DNA from: Thalassotalea sp.
GTDB taxonomy: Bacteria > Pseudomonadota > Gammaproteobacteria > Enterobacterales > Alteromonadaceae
Length of the DNA stretch: 64,000 bases
Assembly (NCBI GenBank): GCA_029237915.1
Contig: JAQWHD010000064.1
Location: 35,670 to 99,669, forward strand
Reading direction: 5' to 3'
A program made the position numbers and the translations under genes. Below the pieces are notes generated by a model. That model did not search any database. It was not told where the DNA came from and was given only the letters and a program-made list of their open reading frames with translations. Below are positions 47,685 through 57,336 of this stretch, piece after piece. Position 1 is the stretch's first letter, and each line of letters begins with the position of its first letter.

Positions 47685-48818
47685 TTGACTAAATCTGCCA
47701 TCTTGGTACTGGAAGACGGTACTATTTTTAAAGGCACTGCCATTGGCGCAGAAGGCTCATCAGTTGGTGAAGTTGTTTTCAATACAGCGATGACTGGCTA
47801 TCAAGAGATCCTAACGGATCCATCATACGCAGAACAAATTGTCACTTTGACTTATCCCCATATCGGTAACACCGGTACAAATGCGGAAGATGCTGAATCG
47901 GCTAATGTTTGGGCAAAAGGCCTGATCATTCGTGACTTACCTCTTTTAGCAAGTAACTTCAGAAATGAACAAAGCTTAAGTGACTACCTAGTTGCTCATA
48001 ACATTTTAGGTATCGCTGATATCGATACACGCAAACTTACGCGCATATTACGTGAAAAGGGTGCGCAAAACGGTTGTATTATTGCTGGCGACAACTTAAA
48101 CGTAGAAGACGCATTAGCAAAAGCAAAAGCTTTCCCTGGTCTTAAAGGTATGGATTTAGCGAAAGAAGTTTCTGCTAAAGAAACATATGAGTGGACAAGC
48201 GGTAGCTGGCAATTAGGTAAAGGCTTTGTTGCCCCTACAGAATTACCACATCATGTAGTTGCTTATGACTTCGGCGCCAAAAGTAATATCTTACGTATGC
48301 TCGTAGACCGTGGTTGTAAATTAACCGTAGTTCCTGCGCAAACACCTGCAAGCGACGTATTAGCAATGAACCCAGATGGTATTTTCTTATCAAATGGTCC
48401 TGGTGATCCAGAGCCATGTGACTACGCTATCACAGCAATTAAAACCATCCTTGAAACAGATATTCCAGTATTTGGTATTTGTTTAGGTCACCAATTATTA
48501 GGTTTAGCCAGTGGCGCACAAACAGTTAAAATGAAGTTTGGTCATCACGGTGCTAACCACCCGGTTAAAGACATTGAACGCGATGTGGTAATGATCACTT
48601 CACAAAATCACGGTTTTGCTGTTGATGAAGCGAACTTACCTGCAAACTTAACTGCTACGCATAAATCATTATTTGATGGTTCATTACAAGGTATACATCG
48701 TACTGACAAACCAGCATTTAGCTTCCAAGGTCACCCTGAAGCCAGCCCTGGTCCACACGATGCAGCACCATTGTTCAATCATTTCATCGATTTGATTAAC
48801 GCCCGCAAAGCCCAATAG
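47685..48818 (+). CDS. carA: carbamoyl-phosphate synthase small subunit
   Basis: About 377 residues. The N-terminal half matches CarA ([34 protein letters not shown]). The C-terminal class I glutaminase has the nucleophile Cys in [13 protein letters not shown] and the catalytic His and Glu in [16 protein letters not shown] start at TTG 47685, preceded by GGAGGT; the ATG at 47673 would contain that ribosome binding site. E. coli carA also starts at TTG. It supplies ammonia to CarB for arginine and pyrimidine synthesis. The 228 bases upstream likely hold its promoters, but no clear ArgR box was recognised. Confidence 0.96.
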   Translation: MTKSAILVLEDGTIFKGTAIGAEGSSVGEVVFNTAMTGYQEILTDPSYAEQIVTLTYPHIGNTGTNAEDAESANVWAKGLIIRDLPLLASNFRNEQSLSDYLVAHNILGIADIDTRKLTRILREKGAQNGCIIAGDNLNVEDALAKAKAFPGLKGMDLAKEVSAKETYEWTSGSWQLGKGFVAPTELPHHVVAYDFGAKSNILRMLVDRGCKLTVVPAQTPASDVLAMNPDGIFLSNGPGDPEPCDYAITAIKTILETDIPVFGICLGHQLLGLASGAQTVKMKFGHHGANHPVKDIERDVVMITSQNHGFAVDEANLPANLTATHKSLFDGSLQGIHRTDKPAFSFQGHPEASPGPHDAAPLFNHFIDLINARKAQ

Positions 48819-48841
48819 ACTGATTAACTAGAGTAGATATA

Positions 48842-51800
48842 ATGCCAAAACGTACTGACATAAAAAGTATTCTTATATTAGGTGCAGGTCCAATTGTAAT
48901 TGGTCAAGCCTGTGAATTTGACTATTCGGGTGCGCAAGCGTGTAAAGCACTTCGCGAAGAAGGTTACCGAGTAATTCTTGTTAACTCTAACCCTGCAACT
49001 ATCATGACAGACCCTGAAATGGCCGATGCTACATACATCGAACCAATTCACTGGGAAGTTGTGCGTAACATCATTGAAAAAGAACGTCCTGACGCAGTTT
49101 TACCAACTATGGGTGGCCAAACGGCGCTTAACTGTGCATTAGAGCTTGAAGCTAAAGGCGTACTTGCAGAATTTAACGTGGAAATGATTGGTGCTACTGC
49201 TGATGCAATTGATAAAGCTGAAGACCGTAGTCGTTTCGACGTAGCCATGAAGAAAATTGGTTTAGATACACCGCGCGCTAAAATCGTTCACAATATGGAC
49301 GAAGCGATTGCCGCATCTGAATTCTTAGGTTTCCCATGTATCATTCGCCCATCATTCACTATGGGTGGTAGCGGTGGCGGTATCGCATATAACCGTGAAG
49401 AATTTGAAACCATTTGTACACGTGGTTTAGATTTATCGCCAACGTCTGAGTTATTGATTGATGAATCATTAATCGGTTGGAAAGAATACGAAATGGAAGT
49501 GGTTCGCGACAAAAATGATAACTGTATCATTATTTGTTCAATTGAGAACTTCGACCCTATGGGTATCCATACTGGTGACTCTATTACTGTCGCACCAGCA
49601 CAAACATTGACAGACAAAGAATACCAAATCATGCGTAACGCTTCTATTGCGGTACTTCGTGAAATTGGTGTTGAAACAGGTGGTTCAAACGTACAGTTTG
49701 GTATTTGTCCTGATACTGGCCGTATGGTTATTATCGAGATGAACCCACGTGTTTCTCGTTCATCAGCATTAGCGTCTAAAGCAACGGGTTTCCCTATTGC
49801 TAAAATCGCAGCTAAATTGGCTGTAGGTTATACGCTTGATGAATTGCAAAATGATATTACAGGTGGTGCAACTCCAGCGTCATTTGAACCAACAATCGAT
49901 TACGTAGTAACAAAAATTCCTCGTTTTAACTTCGAGAAATTTGCCGGTGCAGAAGACCGTCTTACTACGCAAATGAAATCAGTTGGTGAAGTTATGGCTA
50001 TTGGCCGTAACCAACAAGAATCATTACAAAAAGCATTACGTGGTTTAGAAGTAGGTGTTAACGGCTTCGACTCTATTGTTGATGTAACTAAGCCGGGCGC
50101 TAAAACTAAAATCATGCACGAATTGCAAGAAGCTGGTGCAGACCGTATTTGGTACATCGCTGATGCATTCCGCTTAGGTTTAACCTTAGATGACGTTTTC
50201 CGTACAACTAAGATTGACCGTTGGTTCTTAGTACAAATACAAGACATAGTTAAAGAAGAACAAAACGTATACGCTGGTGGTATGTCTGGTTTAACAACTG
50301 ATTACCTACGTAAGCTTAAGCGTAAAGGTTTCTCTGATCACCGTTTAGCGGATGTTATTGGTGTTGCAGAAAGTGAAATTCGTAAGAAACGTCACAAAGC
50401 AGAAATTTTCCCAGTTTACAAACGTGTTGATACCTGTGCCGGTGAGTTTAATTCAGATACTGCCTACATGTACTCTACTTACGATGAAGAATGTGAAGCG
50501 AACCCAACTGATAATGACAAGATCATGATCATTGGTGGCGGTCCTAACCGTATCGGTCAAGGTATTGAATTTGATTACTGTTGTGTACACGCAGCATTAG
50601 CATTACGTGAAGATGGTTATGAAACTATCATGGTTAACTGTAACCCTGAAACGGTTTCTACCGATTACGATACATCTGACCGTTTATACTTTGAGTCAAT
50701 TACTTTTGAAGACGTATTAGAAATCGTACGTATCGAAAAGCCTAAAGGCGTTATCGTACAGTATGGTGGTCAAACACCTCTTAAATTAGCACGTTCTTTA
50801 GAAGCGGCTGGTGTACCAATTATCGGTACTTCACCGGACGCAATCGATAGAGCTGAAGACAGAGAGCGTTTCCAACAAGCGGTTGACCGTTTAGGTTTAT
50901 TACAACCAGAAAACGCAACAGTAACGTCACTTGATGAAGCTATGGCTAAAGCAGAAACAATCGGCTTCCCATTAGTTGTACGTCCTTCATATGTACTTGG
51001 TGGTCGTGCGATGGAAATCGTTTACGACTTAGCTGATTTACGTCGTTATATGACGGAAGCGGTAAGTGTTTCAAATGACTCTCCGGTATTACTCGATCAT
51101 TTCCTTGATGATGCGATAGAAGTTGATATCGACGTTATTTGTGACGGCACAGATGTAGTTATTGGCGGTATTATGCAGCACATCGAACAAGCCGGTGTTC
51201 ACTCAGGTGACTCAGCATGTTCATTACCTCCATATAGCTTAAGTCAAGAAATTCAAGATGTTATGCGTAAGCAAGTTACTGCATTAGCGTTCGAACTTGG
51301 CGTTGTTGGCTTAATGAATACGCAAATGGCGGTTAAAGATAACGAAGTTTACCTTATCGAAGTTAACCCTCGTGCAGCTCGTACCGTACCATTTGTATCG
51401 AAAGCAACAAGCATTCCTTTAGCGAAAGTAGCCGCACGTGTTATGGCTGGTACCTCGTTAAAAGAGCAAGGTATAACAACTGAAGTTATTCCAGATTATT
51501 TCTCAGTAAAAGAAGTAGTAATTCCGTTTAACAAGTTCCACGGTAGTGATCCTCTAGTTGGCCCAGAAATGCGCTCAACAGGTGAAGTAATGGGGACTGG
51601 CGAAACGTTCGAAGAAGCATATGCTAAAGCAAACTTAGGCGCTGGTGTTACTCTTCCTAAAACCGGTCGTGCACTTATCTCTGTTCGTAACAGTGATAAA
51701 GAGCGTATTGTTGACTTAGCAAGACAGTTAGTGAGCTTAGGCTTTAAACTTGATGCAACACACGGTACTGCAATTGTACTTGGTGAAGCTGATATTCCAG

Positions 51801-52060
51801 TTCGTTTAGTGAATAAAGTTGAAGAAGGTCGTCCACACATTGTTGATAGAATCAAAAACGGTGAGTATAGTTATATTATTAACACTACCGAAGGTCGTAA
51901 AGCGATTGAAGATTCTAAACAAATTCGTGGTTCTGCACTTCGTTATAAAGCAACTTACACAACAACACTAAATGCTGCCTTTGCTGCTTGTATGGCACAT
52001 GCTGCCGACGACAGGAATAAAGTGAGCTCTATTCAAGAATTACACAAAAGGTGTAAATAA
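48842..52060 (+). CDS. carB: carbamoyl-phosphate synthase large subunit
   Basis: 1072 residues, the family's usual length. Two homologous ATP-grasp halves are visible: [22 protein letters not shown] at the start and [20 protein letters not shown] at about residue 562 (both abbreviated), each followed by an ATP-grasp domain. The C-terminal MGS-like allosteric domain (about 940-1072) binds UMP/ornithine-type effectors in E. coli. It forms carbamoyl phosphate with CarA, whose gene lies 23 bases upstream. Confidence 0.98.
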   Translation: MPKRTDIKSILILGAGPIVIGQACEFDYSGAQACKALREEGYRVILVNSNPATIMTDPEMADATYIEPIHWEVVRNIIEKERPDAVLPTMGGQTALNCALELEAKGVLAEFNVEMIGATADAIDKAEDRSRFDVAMKKIGLDTPRAKIVHNMDEAIAASEFLGFPCIIRPSFTMGGSGGGIAYNREEFETICTRGLDLSPTSELLIDESLIGWKEYEMEVVRDKNDNCIIICSIENFDPMGIHTGDSITVAPAQTLTDKEYQIMRNASIAVLREIGVETGGSNVQFGICPDTGRMVIIEMNPRVSRSSALASKATGFPIAKIAAKLAVGYTLDELQNDITGGATPASFEPTIDYVVTKIPRFNFEKFAGAEDRLTTQMKSVGEVMAIGRNQQESLQKALRGLEVGVNGFDSIVDVTKPGAKTKIMHELQEAGADRIWYIADAFRLGLTLDDVFRTTKIDRWFLVQIQDIVKEEQNVYAGGMSGLTTDYLRKLKRKGFSDHRLADVIGVAESEIRKKRHKAEIFPVYKRVDTCAGEFNSDTAYMYSTYDEECEANPTDNDKIMIIGGGPNRIGQGIEFDYCCVHAALALREDGYETIMVNCNPETVSTDYDTSDRLYFESITFEDVLEIVRIEKPKGVIVQYGGQTPLKLARSLEAAGVPIIGTSPDAIDRAEDRERFQQAVDRLGLLQPENATVTSLDEAMAKAETIGFPLVVRPSYVLGGRAMEIVYDLADLRRYMTEAVSVSNDSPVLLDHFLDDAIEVDIDVICDGTDVVIGGIMQHIEQAGVHSGDSACSLPPYSLSQEIQDVMRKQVTALAFELGVVGLMNTQMAVKDNEVYLIEVNPRAARTVPFVSKATSIPLAKVAARVMAGTSLKEQGITTEVIPDYFSVKEVVIPFNKFHGSDPLVGPEMRSTGEVMGTGETFEEAYAKANLGAGVTLPKTGRALISVRNSDKERIVDLARQLVSLGFKLDATHGTAIVLGEADIPVRLVNKVEEGRPHIVDRIKNGEYSYIINTTEGRKAIEDSKQIRGSALRYKATYTTTLNAAFAACMAHAADDRNKVSSIQELHKRCK

Positions 52061-52536
52061 TGACTAAGTATCCAATGACAGTTCAAGGAGCAGATGCTCT
52101 TAAAGAAGAGCTTGTTTACTTGAAACAAACAAAACGCCCTGAAATCGTTGCTTCAATTGCTTCTGCGCGTGAACATGGCGATTTAAAAGAAAATGCTGAA
52201 TACCATGCTGCGCGTGAAGAGCAAGGTTTTTGTGAAGGCCGCATTCAAGAAATTGAAGGTAAACTTGGCAACGCACAAATCATTGATATAGCTAAAATAC
52301 CAAATACTCACAAAGTGATTTTTGGTGTGACGGTTACTTTACTCAACATCGCAACTGACGCTGAAGTTACTTACCAAATCGTTGGTGATGATGAAGCTGA
52401 CATTAAGAAAAACCGCATTAGTGTTAACTCACCAATTGCTCGTGCTCTTATTGGCAAAACAGTCGACTCTGAAGTTGAAGTTAAAACACCAGGTGGTGTT
52501 GTTGAGTTTGAAATTATGTCGGTTGAACATAAATAA
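52060..52536 (+). CDS. greA: transcription elongation factor GreA
   Basis: 158 residues, the same as E. coli GreA. An N-terminal coiled-coil finger with the acidic tip ([19 protein letters not shown]) precedes a C-terminal FKBP-like domain ([12 protein letters not shown]...[25 protein letters not shown], abbreviated). It rescues backtracked RNA polymerase by stimulating transcript cleavage. Its ATG overlaps the carB stop codon (TAATG), so it is translationally coupled to carAB. A long palindrome follows directly after its stop codon. Confidence 0.97.
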   Translation: MTKYPMTVQGADALKEELVYLKQTKRPEIVASIASAREHGDLKENAEYHAAREEQGFCEGRIQEIEGKLGNAQIIDIAKIPNTHKVIFGVTVTLLNIATDAEVTYQIVGDDEADIKKNRISVNSPIARALIGKTVDSEVEVKTPGGVVEFEIMSVEHK

Positions 52537-52605
52537 AAAATCAAGAGGGTCAGATCAACTTGAAACTTAGCTTTACAGTTTTCAAGTTGATCTGACCCCT
52601 TTGAT
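52537..52605. repeat. long palindrome, copy 2 (after greA)
   Basis: Arms of about 29 bases (52537-52565 and 52578-52605) with two mismatches and an 11-base loop region. The right arm, reverse-complemented, is identical over 27 bases to the left arm of copy 1 at 10845-10904. It starts at the first base after the greA stop codon. Confidence 0.88.
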
Positions 52606-52624
52606 TGCTCTTAATTGAGTTAAT

Positions 52625-52653
52625 AAAAAAACGTGGCTTATGCCACGTTTTTT
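52625..52653 (+). terminator. intrinsic terminator after greA
   Basis: AAACGTGGC / GCCACGTTT stem, loop TTAT, with A- and T-runs on either side. It stands after the palindrome, so the palindrome was not needed as terminator. Confidence 0.88.
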
Positions 52654-52766
52654 GTTTTATAAACTTCAAAAATCACCCGTTTGGGTGTGTTTAAAAAAGT
52701 TGAAAGTTATTATTGTGGTAAAGTCCATCCTATAACTATAACTAAAACTAAAACAAAAGAGTATCT

Positions 52767-53153
52767 ATGACTATTTATAACATTACAGCCAAAGCCCTTA
52801 TTGCCTTAGGCGTATTATTTTTCTGTTCATTATTTCTAAAGGTGTTAGCAGGTGTCAACTTAGTGCCAGGCTCTACTCATTTAGGCCATTACTTTATTAG
52901 CTTTGCTGGTGCTATGGTACTTGCATGGGGGCTACTAATGCATAAAACATCGTGTAATGAGCAAGTTATGCCAATTGTAGCGAATGCAACAGGTGTTATG
53001 TTTATCTTACTTGCCGTCATGCGCGTTGTAGCCTTTTTTGTTGCTGAGCAAGTATTTGATTTTGTGCCGAGTGTTATTGCCTATGCATTACCTGCCGTTG
53101 AAAGTGTCACGTTTTTTGTATTAGGCTCTGTATTTTTAACTCGATATAAATAA
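52767..53153 (+). CDS. small four-helix membrane protein, unknown function
   Basis: 128 residues with four hydrophobic segments (about 7-28, 40-58, 68-90, 100-124), giving a small integral inner-membrane protein. No recognisable motif or family name; the layout resembles many DUF-type four-helix proteins. Terminators on both sides make it monocistronic. A weak AAAGAG precedes the ATG. Confidence 0.65.
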   Translation: MTIYNITAKALIALGVLFFCSLFLKVLAGVNLVPGSTHLGHYFISFAGAMVLAWGLLMHKTSCNEQVMPIVANATGVMFILLAVMRVVAFFVAEQVFDFVPSVIAYALPAVESVTFFVLGSVFLTRYK

Positions 53154-53207
53154 TAAAATATTGATTGTGTGCGGTTCTTATACTGGAACTGCTCGCTAAA
53201 AAATCTG

Positions 53208-53238
53208 AAGGCCGGTCATAGAAAATATGATCGGCCTT
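53208..53238 (+). terminator. intrinsic terminator after the small membrane protein gene
   Basis: A 13-bp stem, AAGGCCGGTCATA / TATGATCGGCCTT with one G-U pair, loop GAAAA, then TTAATTT. Confidence 0.8.
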
Positions 53239-53408
53239 TAATTTATGTACAGGTAAATTATGGCTGAAAGGTTATTTTATATAATTCGTGGCTAAATTTT
53301 ACAATAAATGACTTTTAACTATCTATCAAGCAGGGTTGCCTTGATAGTAATATAAACACAGATCCTTTATTAAAAGGGCGATATAAATGGTTAACATAGG
53401 GAATGATA

Positions 53409-54101
53409 ATGAATGATAGTTATTTGAAAATGTGCGCATGGGGCGGACCTATATTTTGCGCATTGTTTTTAATTGGTTTTATCGGTTTTGCTGATTTTAT
53501 GCCGCCAATTTCTCCAGCTGATAGCGCGCAACAGGTTGCTGATATTTATAAAACTGACGCAACATCAATTAAAATTGGTTTAATTTTTATGATGATAGGC
53601 CTAAGTTTTACTATGCCATTTGTTTCTGCAATTATCACCCGCATGAAGCAGATGCAAAACTCTAGCCCGACCTTAGTTACTACCTTTGTTATTGTTAGTG
53701 CTGCATTGTCGTGTTTCTTATTTGTTTTAGTGTGCTCATGGGCGGTAGCAAGTTTTAGAGCAGACAGAGCGCCTGAAATTATCCAAGCGTTTAATGACTT
53801 TGCCTGGATTTTATTAATTTGGCCGGTATCACTTATACCTGTGTCATACATCGCCTTAGGCTTAGCGGTATTAGCTGATAATAAGCAACAACCTATATTT
53901 CCGCGTTGGTATGCCTTTTTAAACTTTTGGTTTGCTGTACTGGCTTATGGTGGTTGTTTACTTATATTTTTCCATGAAGGCCCGTTTGCTTGGGATGGTT
54001 TAATTGCCTTTTGGATCCCCGCGGTAGCATTTTTTGGTTGGTATATAGTAACTTCTATCGTCTTGCTACAATCAAAAGACCCAATAGCTGAACTAAACTA
54101 A
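53409..54101 (+). CDS. six-helix membrane protein next to oxidase-like genes, unknown function
   Basis: About 230 residues with six or so hydrophobic segments. I start at the ATG at 53409, which has GGGA about six bases upstream; ATG 53403 is an alternative. I recognise no family. It is five bases upstream of the cytochrome-oxidase subunit III-like gene, so the two are probably co-transcribed and functionally linked. No heme-binding His pattern stands out. Confidence 0.65.
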   Translation: MNDSYLKMCAWGGPIFCALFLIGFIGFADFMPPISPADSAQQVADIYKTDATSIKIGLIFMMIGLSFTMPFVSAIITRMKQMQNSSPTLVTTFVIVSAALSCFLFVLVCSWAVASFRADRAPEIIQAFNDFAWILLIWPVSLIPVSYIALGLAVLADNKQQPIFPRWYAFLNFWFAVLAYGGCLLIFFHEGPFAWDGLIAFWIPAVAFFGWYIVTSIVLLQSKDPIAELN

Positions 54102-54106
54102 CGCGC

Positions 54107-54718
54107 ATGGCATCAACACCTGAAAACCTAACTGGCTTAACTACAACCAGCACTAATAGCAGTAAAGAATACTTACCCAGTGAGCTTGGCGTATGGATGT
54201 TTGTGCTTGGCGATATGTTAGTGTTTTCAGTGTTGTTTGGCAGTTATGCATGGGAGCGTGCTCTGCAGCATGGCTTATTTATAACGGCACAAAGCGAGCT
54301 TAATCAAACCTTTGGCGTAGTTAACACGATATTACTATTAACCGGCTCTTTGTTTGTGGTGTTAGCACTACATGCGGCTCGTAAAGGTAAAACCAAACAT
54401 ACTCAGCAATTGTTATTATTAGCAATTTCTACGGGTGTTGGATTTTTCATTAATAAAGTGTTTGAGTACCGCGATAAAATCAGCAACGGCTTTACCTTAC
54501 TCAGTAATGACTTTTTCATGTTTTACTACATGCTAACTGGCATTCATTTATTGCATGTATGTGTGGGTACTTGCGCGTTAATTTATTTATATAAGCGCTT
54601 ATCTGCACAGGGCTTATCAACGGACTACATTAAACATTTAGAGAGCGGTGGTATAGTTTGGCATATGGTTGATTTACTTTGGATTGCCTTGTTTCCATTA
54701 TTGTACCTGATCAAATAA
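54107..54718 (+). CDS. heme-copper oxidase subunit III family protein (NorE-like)
   Basis: 203 residues with five transmembrane segments. The N-terminal ELGVWMFVLGDMLVFSVLFGSYAWER and the later MLTGIHLLHVCVGTCALI and GGIVWHMVDLLWIALFPLLYL are typical of cytochrome c oxidase subunit III (abbreviated). The short form with a long N-terminus fits NorE, a NorCB-associated subunit III relative. No subunit I or II, or norB, is in the window, so its catalytic partner is unknown. Confidence 0.85.
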   Translation: MASTPENLTGLTTTSTNSSKEYLPSELGVWMFVLGDMLVFSVLFGSYAWERALQHGLFITAQSELNQTFGVVNTILLLTGSLFVVLALHAARKGKTKHTQQLLLLAISTGVGFFINKVFEYRDKISNGFTLLSNDFFMFYYMLTGIHLLHVCVGTCALIYLYKRLSAQGLSTDYIKHLESGGIVWHMVDLLWIALFPLLYLIK

Positions 54719-54719
54719 C

Positions 54720-55049
54720 ATGACTAATTCAAGCCAAATAAAGCAAGTACAAACGGATATGGGGCTCATTGCACAGCAGCCGCACAAATCATCGCTAGTT
54801 AAAGATCTTGTTGTCTGGCTTGGCTTAGTGGTATTTACTTTAATATCCTTTATTCTGGGGCAAAATCAAGCAATCAGTACAGAGCAAGCGACAGCAATAA
54901 TTATACTAGTGAGCTTTGTTAAAATCCGTTTAGTGATCCGCTATTTTATGGAAGTGAAATACGCACCTTTGCTATTAAAGTTAGCTATGGACGTATGGTG
55001 TTTAGCGGTATGTGGTTTGTTAATATTTTTGCTACTGTTTAGCTTTTAA
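54720..55049 (+). CDS. cytochrome c oxidase subunit IV family protein (NorF-like)
   Basis: 109 residues with three transmembrane segments (about 31-48, 54-72, 84-107) and the family's charged loop VKIRLVIRYFMEVKYAP. It fits the prokaryotic COX4/NorF family. It starts one base after the subunit III-like stop codon. Together they resemble norEF, accessory genes of nitric oxide reductase, but no reductase gene is present here. Confidence 0.8.
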   Translation: MTNSSQIKQVQTDMGLIAQQPHKSSLVKDLVVWLGLVVFTLISFILGQNQAISTEQATAIIILVSFVKIRLVIRYFMEVKYAPLLLKLAMDVWCLAVCGLLIFLLLFSF

Positions 55050-55219
55050 GTTTAAGCTTTAGCTCTATCCTTAGCTCTCTTCTTTAAGTTTCAATATACC
55101 TGCTGATTTCTATAGCCTTATCTCTGGCTGAAATGTTATTATTTGTATCTTAAAACAATCATTAAATTCCACTCCGGAAATTTCCAATACTCATTTATCA
55201 GTAGTTAACTCCTCACCCT

Positions 55220-55981
55220 ATGAAAAAAATAATATTAATTGCGGCTATGTTCGCATCACCAAGCTATGCCGTTACTAATTTAGAATTTGCCAGAGCCAAT
55301 GCTCAAGAAAAACCACTTTACGGTGAAATTAAGTTTGCTATGTCAGGTGAGCAGGGCAATAAAGAATCACAAAAAACAGAAACCGGTGGTGTACTCTCAT
55401 TTAGCGATGAAAAGAATCATTATATGGGTATTGCAGATCATGTGTGGCAAGAACGTGATGGAGAAGTTTATAAAAACCAAGGGTTTATGCATTTAAGGTA
55501 TACCAGAGTGCTCTCTAAAACAGAAACTGGTAGTGATAATTTTGAAATGTTCGTACAAGGTCGACGAGATAAATTTTTAGATCTTGAATCACGCCGTTTA
55601 GCTGGCGCAGGTTATCGAAAACGTTTTTACAATAGCGTTGAAAAATACAGTAATGCATTTGGCGTAGGCGCTTTTTATGAAGCAGAAGAGGCTACAGCTA
55701 ACTTAGATCATGAAAAAAACACCGACTGGCGTTTTAATGCCTACTGGCATTTTAAATCCACCGCTATTGAGCGCTTAACCATTGAAAATGTGTTGTATTT
55801 ACAGCCATCATTAAAATCATCTGACGATTATCGAGTTCATGATGAAATACGCGCAACAAATCATTTTACCGAGCACTTCTCTATTGGTTTTTCTGTGGTG
55901 TATTCTTATGATTCTGAACCATTAGGTGATATTGATAACTATGACTTAAGCTACGGTTCATTTGCTAAGTACGTGTTCTAA
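55220..55981 (+). CDS. outer-membrane beta-barrel protein, DUF481-like
   Basis: 253 residues. A signal peptide (KKIILIAAMFASPSYAV) is followed by alternating beta-strands through to the end, closing with a C-terminal Phe (SFAKYVF), the outer-membrane insertion signal. The pattern YRKRFYNS...FGVGAFYEAEE...WRFNAYWHFK resembles the DUF481 family of putative salt-induced barrels. Function unknown. It is 170 bases from the NorF-like gene and probably has its own promoter. Confidence 0.7.
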   Translation: MKKIILIAAMFASPSYAVTNLEFARANAQEKPLYGEIKFAMSGEQGNKESQKTETGGVLSFSDEKNHYMGIADHVWQERDGEVYKNQGFMHLRYTRVLSKTETGSDNFEMFVQGRRDKFLDLESRRLAGAGYRKRFYNSVEKYSNAFGVGAFYEAEEATANLDHEKNTDWRFNAYWHFKSTAIERLTIENVLYLQPSLKSSDDYRVHDEIRATNHFTEHFSIGFSVVYSYDSEPLGDIDNYDLSYGSFAKYVF

Positions 55982-55994
55982 ATTAAAATAAAAA

Positions 55995-56025
55995 AAAGCC
56001 ATAATGCTATGAACATTATGGCTTT
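55995..56025. terminator. bidirectional terminator between convergent genes
   Basis: AAAGCCATAATG / CATTATGGCTTT stem with a 7-base loop. The minus strand has a long T-run, so it suits the DUF4382 gene especially. Confidence 0.82.
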
Positions 56026-56050
56026 ATAGCTTTTAGCTGTTTAGTGGTTA

Positions 56051-57013
56051 CTATTCACTATCTAAAGTAAATACAACCTCAGTATTGGTGTCTACCAAAA
56101 CATTAACGGTTTCGGTGTCGACAAACTGAATATCATCATCAACTTCTGCATCATCAGCAATGTTACATGTAAATGCAGCAGTATAAGCACCAACAGGTAC
56201 AAAACCAATTTCAAAACTGTGATTACCAGCGCCATCCGTTGTTAAAACTGAACTGGCTAATGGCTCAAGTGCGTTGTCGGCGTACACTGCCATGTTATCT
56301 TCAAGTAGTTCTTTTTCATCAGCAGGGTAAATATATACAGCGGCAAGTGCTACATCTACTGGCAATTGCTCTAACTCACAGTTGTTCATAATAAAGGCAT
56401 CATCAACACTACCTGATACACTACCAACTTGATTGTCATCAACTAATCTTACACCTCGAGGTTTAAGGAAGTATTGTTCTTTACCTACTGGGTTAGTCAT
56501 TGATTTTCTTAAATCAAATTCTAATGTATAAGCCGTGCTTCCACCTTGCGCCACAGTAAAACCATCGAGTTTTAATTCATTAGATGGAACTGTAACAGGG
56601 ATACGGAGGTCTAGCTCATTGCCATCTTCATCCATAGGTACAGCATAAGAGCCTTCACTCATCGTTAAGCGCAACTGCGTGTATTGGCCGGCTTCTACAT
56701 CAACATTACTTAATAATGAAATTGAATCCATTCCTGTATAAGCTTTTAAGTCTATACCTACGGTATTTGGTGTATCACCACAAATGCTATCTGCTGGTAA
56801 AACTCCAGCATCGTCACCAACGGTAAATACTTTACTTTTACTACCGCCTTTTAGTTCAACTTGGTTGAAACAAATAACTACTTGTGACAAACCATCAACA
56901 GGAGCATCGCTGATACCCAGAGAGAATGTAGCAGAGTCATCAGATGAACCGCCACAAGCGGTAAGTAAAAGAGCAGGTATTACTGCTGATAGTAGAGTTT
57001 TATTAGTTAACAT
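56051..57013 (-). CDS. DUF4382 domain lipoprotein
   Basis: 320 residues. The lipobox LLTAC (Cys20) is followed by GGSSDDS and the DUF4382 domain (FSLGISDAPVDGLSQVVICFNQVELKGG, abbreviated; to about residue 185). A carboxypeptidase-regulatory-like beta-sandwich follows (GSVSGSVDDAFI...GFVPVGAYTAAFTC). The mature protein is strongly acidic. These are surface or outer-membrane lipoproteins of unknown role, common in marine Alteromonadales. AGGA precedes the ATG. Confidence 0.82.
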   Translation of the reverse strand: MLTNKTLLSAVIPALLLTACGGSSDDSATFSLGISDAPVDGLSQVVICFNQVELKGGSKSKVFTVGDDAGVLPADSICGDTPNTVGIDLKAYTGMDSISLLSNVDVEAGQYTQLRLTMSEGSYAVPMDEDGNELDLRIPVTVPSNELKLDGFTVAQGGSTAYTLEFDLRKSMTNPVGKEQYFLKPRGVRLVDDNQVGSVSGSVDDAFIMNNCELEQLPVDVALAAVYIYPADEKELLEDNMAVYADNALEPLASSVLTTDGAGNHSFEIGFVPVGAYTAAFTCNIADDAEVDDDIQFVDTETVNVLVDTNTEVVFTLDSE

Positions 57014-57336
57014 AATTTAATCCTAGTTCTATAGTTATTTTTTTTGTATTGTTCTAGGAAAAGTCAAATGAGGCAAAAACGAATGTTTTTGTTGATCCAA
57101 TAAGCTGCGCTGATTGAAATCCATTGATAGACTTTTTCGTTAGAAAAAATGCCTTTAACAGATAAAGACACGATTGTTTTTATACAATTTATCAATTACT
57201 TCGTCACTATAACGCAATTTGTTAACGACTTGTAATTAATTTTAGATGTATTTACAGGCCGGTTATTACTTTAGTGATATAAAAAAAAAGCCATAAATTT
57301 ACATTTATGGCTAGGTCTGTCGTTATTTATAAATAC
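57014..57336. other. intergenic region with one terminator
   Basis: About 320 bases between two minus-strand genes. It holds the promoter region of the DUF4382 gene on its left side and the terminator at 57289-57312 on its right. Nothing else was recognised; the rest is AT-rich without open frames. Confidence 0.5.
57280..57312 (-). terminator. intrinsic terminator of the fusion oxidoreductase gene
   Basis: AGCCATAAAT / ATTTATGGCT stem, loop TTAC. On the minus strand it is followed by nine T, about 25 bases past the stop codon. Confidence 0.85.
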
